The notes under the pieces are model-generated. The model was not told the origin of the DNA. It made no database searches and saw nothing but the letters and a program-made list of their open reading frames with translations. The position numbers and the translations under genes are program-made. From Armillaria gallica (lineage: Eukaryota > Basidiomycota > Agaricomycetes > Agaricales > Physalacriaceae): 64,000 bases of DNA. This document shows, piece after piece, positions 24,166-38,000 of this stretch. The stretch lies in the NCBI GenBank assembly GCA_037576215.1, contig JBANDB010000014.1, forward strand, positions 1,984,001 to 2,048,000, given 5' to 3'. Within the stretch, counting starts at the first letter, position 1; each line of letters opens with the position of its first letter.

Positions 24166-25649
24166 TTAATTCAGAGTTTTGGCTCCCAACCGTCCCCAAT
24201 TTCGAAAAGACTTCGACTTTCTCATGTTCGTCTGCTTCATCTCGACGGGCAGATTCTCCTTGCCACGAGCTGTCACCTTCTTAGACATTGGTTGTTTAGT
24301 GATGGGAACCGGTATAGAAGATGCCTTCGGCTTTGGGTCGACGCAAAGTTTCATCTGGCCAATGGGAGCAAACTCTTCAGAACTGGTAACCTTGATTTCT
24401 TTGGAGGAGGCGGTTTACTCGGAGGTGTTGAAAGGAGCGCTTCGATTAGAGTCATACCAGGAGAAGACGTGGGAGGAAAGATTGTAGGTATAGGAGATTG
24501 AGGAAGTGATGCAGTGTAGGCTTCAGGGAAAACATCGACAACGACGTATCCCGGAATTGCTCGTACTGATTCCTGAGAAAGATGAGGCGTCATTGTAGGA
24601 GATCGATGGAAACGCTGTGAATCAATCTGCCAAACTTTCCGAGCTGGATTCGGTATTCATTGAAGAGCAAATCCGTTCGAGAGATTGGAGCGCGTGATCG
24701 ATAGATATGTAGCCACTACTGCTCTGAGGGAGGGCGGGTGTATATTGTGAAGGGATGGTAGGTAGAACGGGCATCTGAGCAGCAGATACGTCGCGGTCAG
24801 GTACATCCGGAGGTCCTTCAAAGGCGTTTGCAGGTGGCTGAACTGGCGAATCTGGCTTCGGAGAGTGAAGGAATGATGTACTGTCCTCGAGTTTGCACAG
24901 ATCCGAGCGAAAAGAATGACAGGAAGATGGCAGCACGGTGCAAAGCGAGGACAGGAGACGACCTCAGAGGAAGACAGCGAAAGTCTATTATCGTTGATTT
25001 CTGTAGTAAAGGAATCTTCGCTCTTGAACCTTTTCAAGAAATCATCGACCTGAGAGCCTCGCACTCTGAAGCCGGATGCAAGACTCTGAGGGCGTTTCGA
25101 AGGCGTAGGACATGTTACATTTGCGTTCCGGTCACCTTTTTGCGCAGTCTTTTGCCAGAAATCTGCAAACATTTGCGATTCTTTTCTCTGTTTACGAGAA
25201 GCAACAAGTTCTTGAATGGCGTCAGGATATTCGGGGTAGGGAACAGGCCCAATGACCCGGGAGATGATTTCGTTCCAATATGAGCCTCGCCTGGAGCTAG
25301 CGTGTTTGACAAGGTCGACCAGAACTTCTGAAGGATCCTCAGGGAGACCACTCTGCCAAGGCTCTACCTTCTCTGCTCGAATCCGCTCGTAGTATTTCAG
25401 TTCTGATAGCAGCACTAGAAACCCGCGCAGTTGTTCCGTCTTCGATTCTTGGGCCTGGACTGCTGCAAGGAGCATTTCTTGCGCGCCCGCTGCTCCGCCT
25501 CGCCTTCTGTTCAATATCGTCTTTTGGTCCTTGAGTGTCTGGACGCGATCTTCCAGTGTACGTAGACGTTCAACCGCGAGGCGAAGCCTCGTCTCTGAAG
25601 GGGAACTGAAAAGTGTGCCGTCGTCGTTGCCAGGTGGATAGAATGACAT
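24166..25649 (-). CDS. Hypothetical protein, helical N-terminus
   Basis: I do not recognise this family. The start MSFYPPGNDDGTLFSSPSE is followed by a charged heptad-like region (LRLAVERLRTLEDRVQTLKD) suggesting a coiled coil, then KYYERIRAEKVEPWQSGLPEDPSEVLVDL and PYPEYPDAIQELVASRKQRKESQMFADFW. After that comes a Ser/Pro-rich part, and a basic end MSKKVTARGKENLPVEMKQT to NWGRLGAKTLN. An intron of about 77 nt near 24885-24961 would join LSLSSSE to DSTSFLHSPKPD. A frame change at the short TTT at 24414-24416 (one base missing) is needed for SKTASSKEIKVTSSEEF, and one more join near 24650 is unresolved. The basic tail with a KEN motif (GKENLP) could suggest a cell-cycle protein, but that is weak inference. 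Confidence 0.5.
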
Positions 25650-25723
25650 AGTTGGATAGTTGAATGTGCGCGATAGTAGAGGAGGAGGTCGGGAATGTTG
25701 GAATACTGTGGCGCAAGCCCAAT

Positions 25724-26081
25724 AGGACCCCGGATAATCCCTATACAGCTCCGATCCCGGATCCCGGATTTTTGGTCATTTGGGACCCATAGGTATGATC
25801 CCAATCCCGGATTTGGGGCCACAGATCATGCCGAAGACAAAAGCCACTCGTCGATGATGCATTTTAGGGCGAAATTTGCTCAAATCGGGAGGAAAAAGCC
25901 TTGCGGCATCTCGGCATTAATGCCGAATGACGGCAAAGTATAGTGTCAAAATGCCGGAAATTGACATCTGGGAGGTCAGGTCTCAGGTGAATCCCGGAAA
26001 ACAAGGTCGTTTTCGGACCACAAAAATCCCGGAAAAGGCCATTTTCCGGATCGGAGCTCTGTAGGCATTATCCGGGGTCCT
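25724..26081. mobile_element. hAT-type MITE, 358 bp
   Basis: The ends are inverted repeats: AGGACCCCGGATAAT at the left and ATTATCCGGGGTCCT at the right. The similarity extends about 35 bp to CAGCTCCGATCC / GGATCGGAGCTCTG. The element is flanked by a perfect 8-bp direct repeat, AGCCCAAT (25716-25723 and 26082-26089). An 8-bp target duplication with short inverted repeats is the hallmark of hAT transposons; the small size and lack of an ORF make this a MITE. The interior is rich in ATCCCGGA/TCCGGGAT motifs in both orientations. The perfect target duplication implies a fairly recent insertion. It sits just upstream of the hypothetical gene starting at 25649. Confidence 0.85.
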
Positions 26082-26606
26082 AGCCCAATACTGTCACTCG
26101 TCACAAATGACAATGTGCGTCACACGGATGTATCCGGACGCAATCGTCGAAACTGAGCTCTGCTTGAAAACGATTTCTAAGGCTCTTGTCTCGAACGCTC
26201 ATCTCTGAACTTTGGACCCACAATCCAGCAGCATTTTCTCGCTTTTACCCCTTTTTTCCGCTGAAAAATGATTGGAAAGGGGACCGGAATCAGTCGTCGC
26301 CTTCCACGCACTTTCCAACGATCTGCTTCATGCAGCATAAATGCGAGATGAGGCGTCCTGAGGTGTGGTGGCAGGGAGACCTTCCTCGAGGAGGATCATC
26401 CGAACACGTTCAACCAGATTACTCCATCAGTTGACAAACAAGGTAGATGTCGTTGCCAAACAATAACAAACTTCTGTCCTACTCTCTCTTCAATTTCTTC
26501 ATCGTTGTGCGCGACCGCGCCCACAGCGCTGTCTATTTCTTTCCACATCTTTCTTCTTCTAATACGTCGACGGTCATAGCTTCCAAGCTACGCCAGTGAC
26601 GTGTAT

Positions 26607-29600
26607 ATGCCCCAACCTTCGCCCGCGGATCAGCACGCCTCACAGCATACCCCGCCATTGCCGCAAAAAGTCACGTTAAGGATACGCCCAATGGTCGTAC
26701 AACTTCGAAGGTCTTCGAGGCATTCTCGTGGATCTGAAAGCGGTCCTTCTGGATCTGAATACCATGATGGCGGCAGCGACAAATCTTCTGACGACCAACT
26801 CTCGGGACCGCCAGCCGACGTCGAAGAACCGCCTGAGCGCGAGTTGACAAAGACGCGTAGTGGCCGAACGGTTGCAAAGCATTCCTATGCCGAAAGCGAT
26901 GACGACCCTGGCGTCAACGGCGAGGCTGCTTCTGCAGATCAACTCTTCAACGACGTAGCCCTTGGGGGGGATGATGGTGACGATGAGGAAGAGGAACATG
27001 GCCCGCGTCGGCCCAGTCGGAAAACACGCAATCTTACAGGTTTCGTCGTCGAAGACGATGACGACAAGGAGAAGACTGGTCCTAAGACCAGGTTGCGGTC
27101 TCGCAAGGAGCCCCCCCGGCCCTCCCAGGCTGAATTACGTTCGGTGCGTGCGGCCAAACGGGCTTCGCGCAATCGCAATCATGATGCCGACTACGAAGCG
27201 CACACATCTTCCGGTGCATCCGCTTCTGCCGACGGGTCGATTGGAGACGCACCTGGCACATCGTCGGACTTGGAACCTCCAGAAACTCATGACGTCGAGG
27301 ATGCAGATGGAGATCAGGATATGGAAGACGGGGATGATGGAAAACCGTATGCTCTACGTCAGCGAGCAAAGATCAATTACGCCATCCCACCTCCGCTAGA
27401 GGAGATGTCCAGACCCCCTTTGAAGCCGGCCAAAAGTCATGGAGGACGAAATGGTTATGGTGGTGGGCGGAAGCCGAAGGGACTGGGCTGGAGTGCAAGT
27501 GGCGCAGAGCTTTCGAAGTGGATGGGGATGCCGGGTGACGACTCTGACTCTGATGCGCCTACAAGGACTCCCCGTAAGCGCTTTGGTATGGGCGCCTTTG
27601 ACGGAGGTGTTGGTACGGGTGGAAATGGTCTCATAGCGCCCGATTTCGCCGCGGCTGGCACACCATCAAATTTAGGGAAAATCACCGATGCTGGTGCGTC
27701 CTTTCTTGGATTTGCTAACTGAACTTTTGTGCTCATGCCAGCATCTCCCCAGCTCTTGCGGATGCTGATCCTTTGGGTGTCAACGTGAATGTAACCTTTG
27801 ACGAAGTCGGTGGGCTGGATGATCGTGAGTGGCAATATCCTGCTCCGTTCTTGTTGCTTATTTCCTCTAGACATTCACTCCTTGAAGGAAATGACTCTTT
27901 TGCCGCTACTATATCCCGAAGTCTTCCAACGATTCAACGTCACTCCACCTCGAGGAGTTCTATTCCACGGGCCCCCAGGTACAGGAAAGACTCTTCTTGC
28001 TCGAGCTCTTGCTGCGAGCTGTCGTTCGAATGGCAAACAAATATGTAATATGGTCTCTTTTTATCTGGATCTGTATCTGATACTTTCCTCCAGCTTTTTT
28101 TATGCGCAAGGGCGCTGACGCCCTTTCCAAATGGGTTGGTGAAGCGGAGCGGCAACTTCGACTTTTATTTGAAGAAGCTCGCGCTTGTCAGCCTTCTATA
28201 ATATTTTTCGACGAGATAGACGGTTTGGCGCCTGTCCGGTCGTCGAAGCAGGACCAAATCCATGCCTCAATAGTTTCCACGTTGTTAGCTCTTATGGATG
28301 GTATGGATGGACGAGGTCAGGTTATTGTTATCGGAGCAACAAATCGACCCGATGCCATCGATCCCGCTCTCAGACGGCCTGGACGGTTTGACAGAGAATT
28401 TTATTTCGAGTTACCCAAGATCGACGCACGAGAAAAGATTCTAAGTATCATGACCAAAGACTGGGAAGGATGGTCTGGAGAGGCCGGTTCGGAGAAGCTC
28501 AAAGGTCTGGCCAAAATGACCAAAGGTTATGGAGGTGCAGATTTGAGAGTAGGTGCTTACGCTACCGTCTTTTGCTTGAACTGACTGAAATCTGCAGGCA
28601 TTATGTACGGAAGCTGCTTTGAATGCCGTACAGCGCAAGTATCCGCAGATCTATAAGTCCAACGATCGCCTTTTGCTTAAGCCTGAAACCATTGGAGTGG
28701 GCTTGAGGGACTTCATGATCTCTATCAAGAGTGCGTCTTTTTCTGGCCGCTTTTCATAGCACATTATCCAACTTATTTCTCAGAAATGATTCCGTCGTCC
28801 GCCCGATCATCATCTTCCTCTGCCACACCATTACCGCCACAATTTGAACCGTTACTCTCCGAGACATTTGAGAAAGCCAAAGCCGTAATCGAACGTGTGC
28901 TGCCTGTTGAAAAGAAGCTTTCCGCTCTAGAGGAAGCGGAATATGATGATGACGATGAAGCTGGTGCTTTGGAGCGTGAATTACTGTCACAATGTATGTT
29001 CCTTTCTTGCTCCTTCACCCATTTGATTTGACTCGGTTTCAGCTATGGCCACTTTACGAATACATCGGCCCAGAATGTTACTGTATGGACCGCCGGGAAT
29101 GGGTCAAGGGTACATCGGCGCAGCTATTTTACACCATTTGGAAGGCTATCACGTCCAAAGCCTTGAATTGGGTACTCTCATGGGTGACTCCACAAGAGTA
29201 AGTAGTAGCATTGCTTTTACTTATCATTAACTGATCGTGAGCAGACCGTCGAAGCCGCCATCGTACAATTATTCGTGGAGGCGAAACGACATCAGCCCTC
29301 CGTCATTTATATACCTTCCCTTGTGGGCTGGTGTGCAGCCGTGTCCGAAACGTCTCGATCCACCGTTCGTGCCATGCTTGATACCCTGGCACCTACAGAT
29401 CCTATTCTTCTCTTGGCCATCATCGACGGTCGGTTCATGGACCTGCCGCGTGACGTCAGGTCGTGGTTCGGTCCTACTAAAGATAACCGAGTCGAAATAT
29501 CTGTCCCCACTGCCGAGCAAAGAGAACGATTCTTCGACGGTCTCATTAAGGACATCCGTAGGCCTCCCAACATGTTTGCGGACGGTATCCAAAGGAAAAA

Positions 29601-31520
29601 GCGTGTCCTTGAGGAACTGCCCTTAGCACCACCACCAGAACCTCGTCAGCCGACGGAAGCTGAAATCGCAATGCAGATCGCGAGTGATCATCGCGTCATA
29701 ACCTCACTGAAGGGCCGGCTCGGGCCTATCCTGACCGACCTGAAACGGAAGTTTAAGCGATTTACCAAACGAGCTACTGTAAGTAGTCCCCTTTCCTTTC
29801 GGAGTTAGTATACTTATCCGTGTTCGCAAAGGATGAATATCCATTCGACCTGTTCAACAATGCATTCCCAGAACCTGCGGTTAATGAAACCGTCCCAGCG
29901 GCAATTGAAGGCCAGGCGGAACCAAATGGTGTCATTCAAATTGCTACAGAAGAACAAGCACCGCAGCCGCTTGTAAACGGACATGCTAATGGCATTGTTC
30001 CAGAATTACCTGTCCCTGAGCTGGTTGCTCCACGAGTTCAATTGTACGACATCGATCTGGACAAGATGCACCTCGAAATTTACAACGATCGGTATCTCAC
30101 TCCTCAAGATTTCATGGACGACATCGCAAAAATTGTTCATAATGCTTCAGTCTGTTGTTTCAACAAGGACGACCATGAGCGCCTATTAAAGGCTCAGGCG
30201 TTGTTCACGGCAGCAGAGGTCATATTCCAGGAATTTGATCCTCACATTCGTGCTGAGTGTGAGCGGATGGCTCCAAGGGAGAGAAAGCGCCGTGAGGAAC
30301 AGAAGAAGAACAGACAGAAGGAGAAAGGCAAAGCGACAGAGGCTGCTGTCGTCGCTGCTCGTAGAAGCGCTCGAAACAACGGCCAGCAGCCAGAGCTTGC
30401 GCTTACCGATCCTGTGAGGTTGGAACGTAGCTTGAAGCGGCAGAGGGCAGATGGACAAGCACTCGACTCAAATGGATCAGAAGAAGAGAATGGGGAAGGA
30501 CGCGACGCCAAACGAACAAGGTTGCTTGATGGTGATGCCGACGGGGACGCGGACGCGGACGGCGATCCAGATGATACTGATCCTCTCAATCTTGTTGCCG
30601 AGCCTCGAGTGCGATTTGAAGTTCCTTCATTCGATCAGCCGATGCAACCTATTCCTCCGACGATGCAGCCTCTATATCCTCAGGTTTCGAACGGTCAACT
30701 GACTTTCAATCAGCAAAGTACAGCTTCTCTTTACCCTCAGCCTGCCATGTTCCCGGTTCCTGGACCCGCACCACATCATGACATGTCTCTATATATGCCT
30801 GAGCAGTCGATGTCTTCATACCAGCCAACGCCTTCGATGTCTTCGTATCCTAATGGACAGTCTATGTTTGGGACTGAGCAACCAATGCCACCATATATGA
30901 ATCAACCGATGCCCTCATACGGGAATGAGCACTCGATGCCCTCTTTCTCTAATATGCCCCCATATTCCCATCCCCAGCCCGTCCCTGCATACACACAACC
31001 TGAAGCCATGGTGGTGGATCCTGTCACTACTCGACCGTCAAACTTTAACTCTATCCTCAACCCTGCTCCTGTTGGTACCAACGCTATGGAGCAATGGGAA
31101 CCTACTCCTCCCGTTTCCAGGCCTTCGACTATTCCTCCTACTCCTATTCACGACCCCGAGAACCCTTTTGCACCTGAGGTCGGCCCGTCGGCGAAGGCAC
31201 CTTCACCAGTACCTAAAAGTGTCTCTCCTGTACCTGAGAAAGAGCCTTCGCCAATCGTTATCGAAAGGACGCCTACTCCGCTACCTGATTTCCATGTCGA
31301 TGATGGACTTGTATCACAACTGCAAGGCAGTCTGCGCGGGAACACATCTTCGCTTACTGTGGAGCAGCTCGAGCAGCTCCGTGCTACGTGTCTGGGATGT
31401 GTCTGGCGCCATCGTTCTGCGTGGGATAGAGACAATCTTGTCAGGGAACTGCAAGATATAGTTAGCGATTTCGTGGAAGAGGTTGGACAGGATAATGCAG
31501 AGTTGGATGAGATGGCATAG
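26607..31520 (+). CDS. YTA7: Yta7/ATAD2-type AAA ATPase with bromodomain
   Basis: Chromatin-associated AAA+ ATPase (S. cerevisiae Yta7, S. pombe Abo1, human ATAD2) that acts on histone H3-H4. A long acidic and Arg/Lys-rich N-terminus starts [16 protein letters not shown]1 follows: [29 protein letters not shown] (Walker A), [14 protein letters not shown] (Walker B), [22 protein letters not shown]2 is degenerate: [20 protein letters not shown] (Lys replaced) and [10 protein letters not shown] in place of Walker B, as in this family. Next come [22 protein letters not shown], then a bromodomain-like region ([22 protein letters not shown]). After a Pro/Gln/Met-rich repeat stretch (about 30640-31010) the protein ends [15 protein letters not shown]. 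All inspected joins keep frame. The 5'-most in-frame ATG is at 26607. Confidence 0.92.
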
Positions 31521-31713
31521 GTGCATTTTTCGGGCTCGTAGACATCATTATTATCTTGTATTACTGACATGTCTGTATCATTTGTATCATCGATATTCCT
31601 CACTTATATGATTTGTCTAATATGAAAAATGCTCGACTCGAAGTTCGGAAGTATTACTACAATTAATTTCACCATCACAAGTTCAAATTTGGTGTTTTTC
31701 CCTTACGAACACT

Positions 31714-34700
31714 ATGCTCGCAGCGGCTACTTCGTTCTTTGCTCGCACTGCGATTTCTCAGTCGTACAACTTTGGAGACCCCTCAACAGCAGGAAGCAGA
31801 TCGTCCACGCCTGGCCCAGCTTCCACCTCAAATTCGCCTCAAACAGCGCCTGTCTCACTGCATATCGGCCTATGGAAGGTCCAGGGTGCCTACCACCGAG
31901 TTACTAACAAGCGGGTAGCAGTATGGAGCTTCGATAAACGTGGGCCTGATACGGAGAGACTGGGTCCATTGTCAAAAGAGAGGATACTGGAGGTGCTGAA
32001 AGCAGAGGTGCGTTTGTTCATGCCACGACTTACCTCAATCATTTAAAAATTACAGGCCTCAGCACTCGGTCGGTTGCGACATCCATCCATCCTCGGTTAG
32101 CCCAGTTATAAGTTATGCGATTATCGAGCTGACTGCGAACGTGTCAAGAAATGGTCGAGCCGCTCGAAGAAACACGAAGCGAGCTCATATTTGCGACGGA
32201 ACCCATTCTCTCGTCGCTAGATGTGTCGATTCCCGGTAGCTCACGATTCAGGCCATGGGTAGAGCTTGACGAGGTCGAGGTGCGGCTCGTTCTGGTTCAC
32301 GATACGTACCAGGGTTTCCTCACTCTTCGTCCACCCAGATTCAAAAGGGCATCCTGCAGATCTGCAAAGGCCTCTCCTTCCTGCACACATCAGCGCAGCT
32401 AATACACTCAAATATATGCCCAGAAAGTATCATCATTAATAGCGCAGTACGTGTCGAATACGGTATACGCTCAAGACGCTGACGTTCTTGCGAATTCAAG
32501 GGTGATTGGAAGATATCCGGTTTGGGCCTCACCATTCCGCTCCTTCAACCGAACGGTTCTCCAACACGATGGGAGTTCCCGACGTTTGATGGACGTGTGC
32601 CATCGTACATACAGCGTTCCTTTGATTATATGGGTGAGCTGCGCGTCCTCTACCTTCGCCAACGAATTTAAGCATGATCTATATAGCCCCGGAGTATGCT
32701 TTAGATGAAGTCCTGATAACCGCATCCGACATGTTTTCTCTCGGCGTTGTGCTCTACGCGGTACATTGCAAGGGACAGACGCCGTTTCAAACGCATGGTA
32801 GTCTAGCAGGGTTAAGAGAGAACGCCGGGCGGGTCCCTCCTGGTATGGAGAGACTAGATGCCGACCTGCAAGGTCAGCTGTTTTCGCAATTCCCATCTTC
32901 TCAATCTCACATGGATCATCCAAGGTCTTCTTCGTTCCCTGATAACGCGACACTCAAATAACAGACCAACCCCAACAACGCTTCCTTCTCATCCGTTTTT
33001 CTCATCTCTACCAATATCAACACTAAATTTTCTGGACCGATCTAACTTTACAGCAAAGACCAGGGAGGAGAAGATCGGGTTCATGAAGGGTTTGACAGGT
33101 GTTCTGGACAAGTTTTCAGAAGGCCTCAGGACGAGAAAGATACTGCCTTCTCTTCTTGAAGAGGTGCATTCCTTATCTGTCGACATTTCGCTCCTGCTAA
33201 TTCTACTGCAGATGAAAGACACGCATCTACTACCTTATATTCTTCCGAATGTTTTTGTTATAGCGACCGCGCTCTCAGCTCCTCAGTTTGCTTCCCTAGT
33301 CCTACCCAGTTTGAAGCCGTTGTTTGCCATCAAGGAGCCTCCACAGAACATGCTTACTTTACTAGACAATCTCTCCATGCTCCAAAGTAAAACCGACAAG
33401 TCCGTCTTTCGAGGAGGTACGTTCATGATACCAACAAGGTCGTTTGTAAGTCGTGTTGATCGTTGCTTAGAGGTTCTGCCGTTGGTGTATAACGCTCTAG
33501 AATCAGAGCATGCTGTCGTGAGCTCCTTTCTATCTCGAAAAGGCTCCATAAGTGGCTGACTAGCCCTGTGATGAGGTTCAAGAGCGTGCTCTGAAAATAA
33601 TCCCGGATTTGTGCGAAACCATCGACTATGCCGAGGTACAAGGTGTAATGTTTCCAAACGTAGCCGTAAGACCACATTTATTGCTTATACAAGACCTATC
33701 CAACTCACGTCTATCTTTATAGTATGTCTTCACTAAGACGAGGATACTGACTGTGAAAGTTGCAACTCTGGAGACCTTCTTGGCGATGGTGAAGACACTA
33801 GATCAGGTCGGTGATTTCCTCGTCGCCTTGGACAATCATACTGAGCGCGAAGTACATCTATACATCTAGACAAGCCTAACTCAGAAACTCGTTCCCTTGT
33901 TATCAAAAATCCGGACCAAAGAGCCGGCCGTGATGGTGAATGGTTATCAGTCTCGTACGAACTGAAATCTCATACTATCAGTAGACAGCCACCTTGGCAG
34001 TTCAAGAAGCAATGGGCTTCAAAGTGGATAGAGAAGCCGTTGCTACTTTGGTGCTTCCTCAGCTTTGGGCAATGTCCATGGGTCCACGTAAGTTATCATT
34101 GCATGTTCTAAAGCCCAAAATTATATTGAATATGTATGATAGTCCTGAACGTAGAGCAGTTCCGACGTTTTATGGACGTCATCAGGCGATTAGGTGACCG
34201 AGTGGAGAAGGAGCATAATCAATTCCTTCGTGATTCACAGAGACTGGAGGACCGATCAGGTGCAGGCGTCAACGGAAATGGTACCAGCACACATAGTTTC
34301 ACTGGTGCTGTCGATTTTGAAAGCTTAGTTGGAGGAGGAGCAGGCGCAGCTGCCCCCGCTAACACAAGTACAAGCATAAAGAAACGGGGCAATGGCTCTT
34401 GGGACGATGATGTGTGGGGTAGTATTTTCAATGAGGAAGTAAGCGTCGCCTGGTTCTCTTTCTTCCCTTTCTTGGTTTAACTTCTCGAAGGCGTCAGGAG
34501 CACATAGTCCTGCCCTAAATTCACCAGCCGCACCAGCCCCGCAACCTACATTACCCTCCTCACCTATCAGGACCACACAAGGAAATCGGCTGGGCGCAAA
34601 ACCAATTCCGGCGGCTTCTTTCAGTCCTGCCTCGTTCCCTTCACCACCGTCTAACCGATCCTTCTCGAGTCCTCTGCAGCCCTCGAACACAGGCGGTTTT

Positions 34701-35048
34701 CCGCCACCGCCGCAACCCCAAAAGCCAAATTACAATATCTCGCTTTCGACATCTACCATGGCTCCTATGCAGCCCAGCAACACCGGTGGCTTTCTGTCAC
34801 AAACGCAACCACAGAAACCCAATTATAACCTATCGTTTTCTACTCCAGCTCCGACGATGAGCACATTACAGAATCCTATTCTTCCGGCGTCTTCACCGCC
34901 ACCATCGCTGTTCCCCACACAAGCCCCACCACTAAACCCCACAATGACCATGGGTAGCATACTTGCCCCTTCCAAACCCGCCCAATCCTGGAATACCTCA
35001 AACTCCAAGTCGAACATTGACTGGGGTGATTTTGATCCGTTAGCGTAG
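31714..35048 (+). CDS. SCY1-like pseudokinase (SCYL2 type)
   Basis: Protein-kinase-like scaffold of the SCY1 family, linked in other eukaryotes to clathrin and Golgi/endosome traffic. It starts MLAAATSFFARTAISQSYNF. The kinase fold is visible (VSLHIGLWKVQGAYHRVTNKRVAVWSFDK, LRHPSILEMVEPLEETRSELIFATE, FDYMAPEYALDEV). The catalytic loop is HSNICPESIIIN and the DFG site reads ISGLGL, so catalysis is not expected. Helical HEAT-like repeats follow (LPYILPNVFVIATALSAPQF, LKIIPDLCETIDYAEVQGVMF). The C-terminus is low-complexity Pro/Ser/Asn-rich with two repeats of a QPSNTGGF..QPQKPNYN unit (about 34680-34845) and ends SNIDWGDFDPLA. All inspected exon joins keep frame. The stop lies only 33 bp from the stop of the convergent Hrq1 gene. 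Confidence 0.9.
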
Positions 35049-35081
35049 TCATAGTTAGATGGTAGTATCATGCTCGTTAAT

Positions 35082-38000
35082 TTATTTATACAGGATTATT
35101 TTAGGTTTCTTTCTATTTCGATGTCTCCCAGATTTACGAACGTGGGATGCAGAAACTATGGTGTCTGTTCCGCCTTCGAATGTGTCATGTTCGTCTGGTA
35201 TACTGTCAGGGTCGACTTCGTATCCAAGCAAGGCTTTTAGAATGACGAGTGCACCGGACTTTGAACAGACTTTGTTGCCTTCTTTGCACGAGGGACTCTG
35301 TACACCTGGAGACCGTTGCTTAGGTTGCACAAGCACCGAAGTTAGATGACTTACATTGAGTACAGCCCTTGACGTCTTCGCAGTCGCAACTAACGATTGC
35401 CTCATATGCTTTATGCAGTATGTCGTAAACTGGAGCTCACGTCAGTCCGAAGGCCCCAATTCTGGGCTAAATCATACCGTTGTCGAATGCCTTTGCCGTC
35501 ACACCGCTGCCCATTCCTTGTCCGACATGATCACAGAATATGAGCCTGGAAAAAAGGTTAGACCGTAGGTTATGAGATAAACCAAGAGTGCCATTTACCG
35601 AGCAGGTCGCTTGCGTTTAGATTCCTTCTCGATCTTGACCTCCTTCTCCTCAGCTTTGCATTCTGTCCTGACGTCTTGAGCTAAAGCGAACTTATTAAGA
35701 AAAGCGTGTTCCGCTGCATGAATAGCTGCTGCTGGTTTGATCCCTTTGTTGCTTAACCAGCCCGGTATTTGCTTTGGTACATCGAGCCACATTCCGAGAG
35801 TTTCTTGCTCCCAAGGATCATTGTCGAGATCGACGACGTCTTTTATCTTGCGGTCCCTAGGAAAATATTTTTAGATCCTCACAATGCAACAGAAATGAAT
35901 TGAAGAGAACATGAGCACAAAATATCCTGGGGTGTTTCAGAGACATGAGCTCGGTTGGACTATTAGAGATGAGATAGTGTCCTCACCAAAGACTAAGGTC
36001 TTGACCTCAACATTTCCGTAATATGCAAGCTCGGAGAACCTTTGATCTCACGAATGCGAAGAGTCTGCACCGCGTTCACGTCACTTCGTAGCTTAGACCC
36101 AAAGCTTGCAATGAAAACCAGACCGCTCACGTATAGTCTCTGATGAGATTTTATCAGAGAAGAAAATAATCAAAGCTGTGCGTGCACACCTAGGCGATGT
36201 TATGTAGTCGACGTCTTTTCGAATTAGCGTAGCAGTTTTTGCACTGTGGCGAAGTTCCTTAACCTGTTATTTTTTTAACTGGCGAATCATTCGACAGAAA
36301 CAACGCGCTGACAATGTAAGTTCTTCCCTGATGTATAAACTTGAAAAAAAGCGTCAAAGACGATTCCAAAAATACAGGATAGAACTTACCACGCCGCCGT
36401 CATAAATTTCAAAGAGAACACGAGACATTTCCATCTCTTCTAGGATAGTGTGTCTTTCTTGTGTGACATCGATAATTAGGTACTTGTCCTCTTGAATTCC
36501 ACCTAACAACGACGCAGACATATACATGTGAAAGCCGCAGATTAATAGATATAACAACTTACGAAGCGCAATGTGCTTAGACGGATAAGGGCGGAATTCT
36601 GTGATGAGTATGGTACCTGGGTATAATGAGAATGGGAAACATCAGGAAAAGATTATTTAGCTTCACCAGCCTTCATCGTCTGCTATGAGTCGTGTTTTAC
36701 AAACTTCGACCATTAATGGACCGAAATAAACTTGGTCTTTCAATGATACTGGCATTTCGTTTGCAGCACATTGCAAGTGAGCTGTGACCAAACGTGCTGT
36801 GGATTTCAATCCAGCTTTCCAAACTAATTACGCACCTTCCAGGGTCAACTTGCTATCCAAATCGATGACCAAGTCGTCGGGATTCTTATTGAATAGATCT
36901 TCCGGGTGGTTGACATAATACTGATCTATTGGTAAGGCTTCGGCCACAAGGATCGCTAGAGAGTCGCGAGACCTTCGACCGGCTCTTCCAGTTTGTTGTC
37001 TCTGTGCAAGATGAGTAGAATATCTAAAGAAATAACAGTATACTGACGAGACTTGATACGTTCAGTGGAAAGCCTAGCATAATAACGGCGTCAAGAGCAC
37101 CAATATCAACACCAAGCTCTAATGCATTTGTGGCCACAATTCCAAGGAGTTGCCCGCTGAATGCGTCGCGCTCTATGTCACGTCGATCCTGATACAACGG
37201 GGTTAACATTCGACAGGACCGGAAACAGGATAATAGCACTTCGGGTGAGTATCCTGAGAGACTATCTGCGTCAGTGGAAAGAAGCCGACTTAAAGAAAGA
37301 GCGCTCACCACCTCTGTAAGACTTCACTCTTTTCAGGATGTCAGAACGTCGGCTCATTCCTAGCATCACACGAAGAGCTTTCATGGCCTGGAGAAAATAT
37401 CAGCCTAAACCCTGTGCGCGCTCTGTTTATTGCTCTACCATTTCGCACGCCCTCCTGAACTGATGTTCTAGATCAAGACCAGAATGAGATAAATGAAGTC
37501 TCTAGCTAAGCTCACCTTGCAGAATAAGATTACACGGATACCATGCTTCATCAGATGAATCATTAGTCTAACGGCCTCCGATAGAGAGCTATCCCTTCCG
37601 AAACCAGGAGCGACAGGATCGATGGTTGACGGTTGCCAGACTACAAAACTCTTTTCGCCCGTAGGAGCGCCATCCTCTGTAATAACTTCAACGCCACTGC
37701 TATCGAGACCAAATACATGTTCCATGTGACTTCCTGGTTTGATATTGTGGCACTACACGAAACGAAGCGAATCCTTCGATCTTTGACTCATATCAGATAT
37801 GGTCAAGGTCGGAACAAAATGAACTTACTTCCTACTGCTGCGCATATACGGCGAAATCTTCTCATAATGTACGCGACGTGACTGCAGGTTCAAGTTAAAT
37901 CTAAGTAAGGGAACCTCGGAGAAAGCTATGGTGATGCTTACGTGCCAAATAGACCCGTGTAATAGTGTAGCTCATCCACGACGAAAAGCTACAAATCAGT

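Noticed and set aside
30925..31461. Open frame of 178 codons rich in Leu/Ser on the plus strand
   Set aside because: Out-of-frame shadow of the Yta7 C-terminal low-complexity exon.
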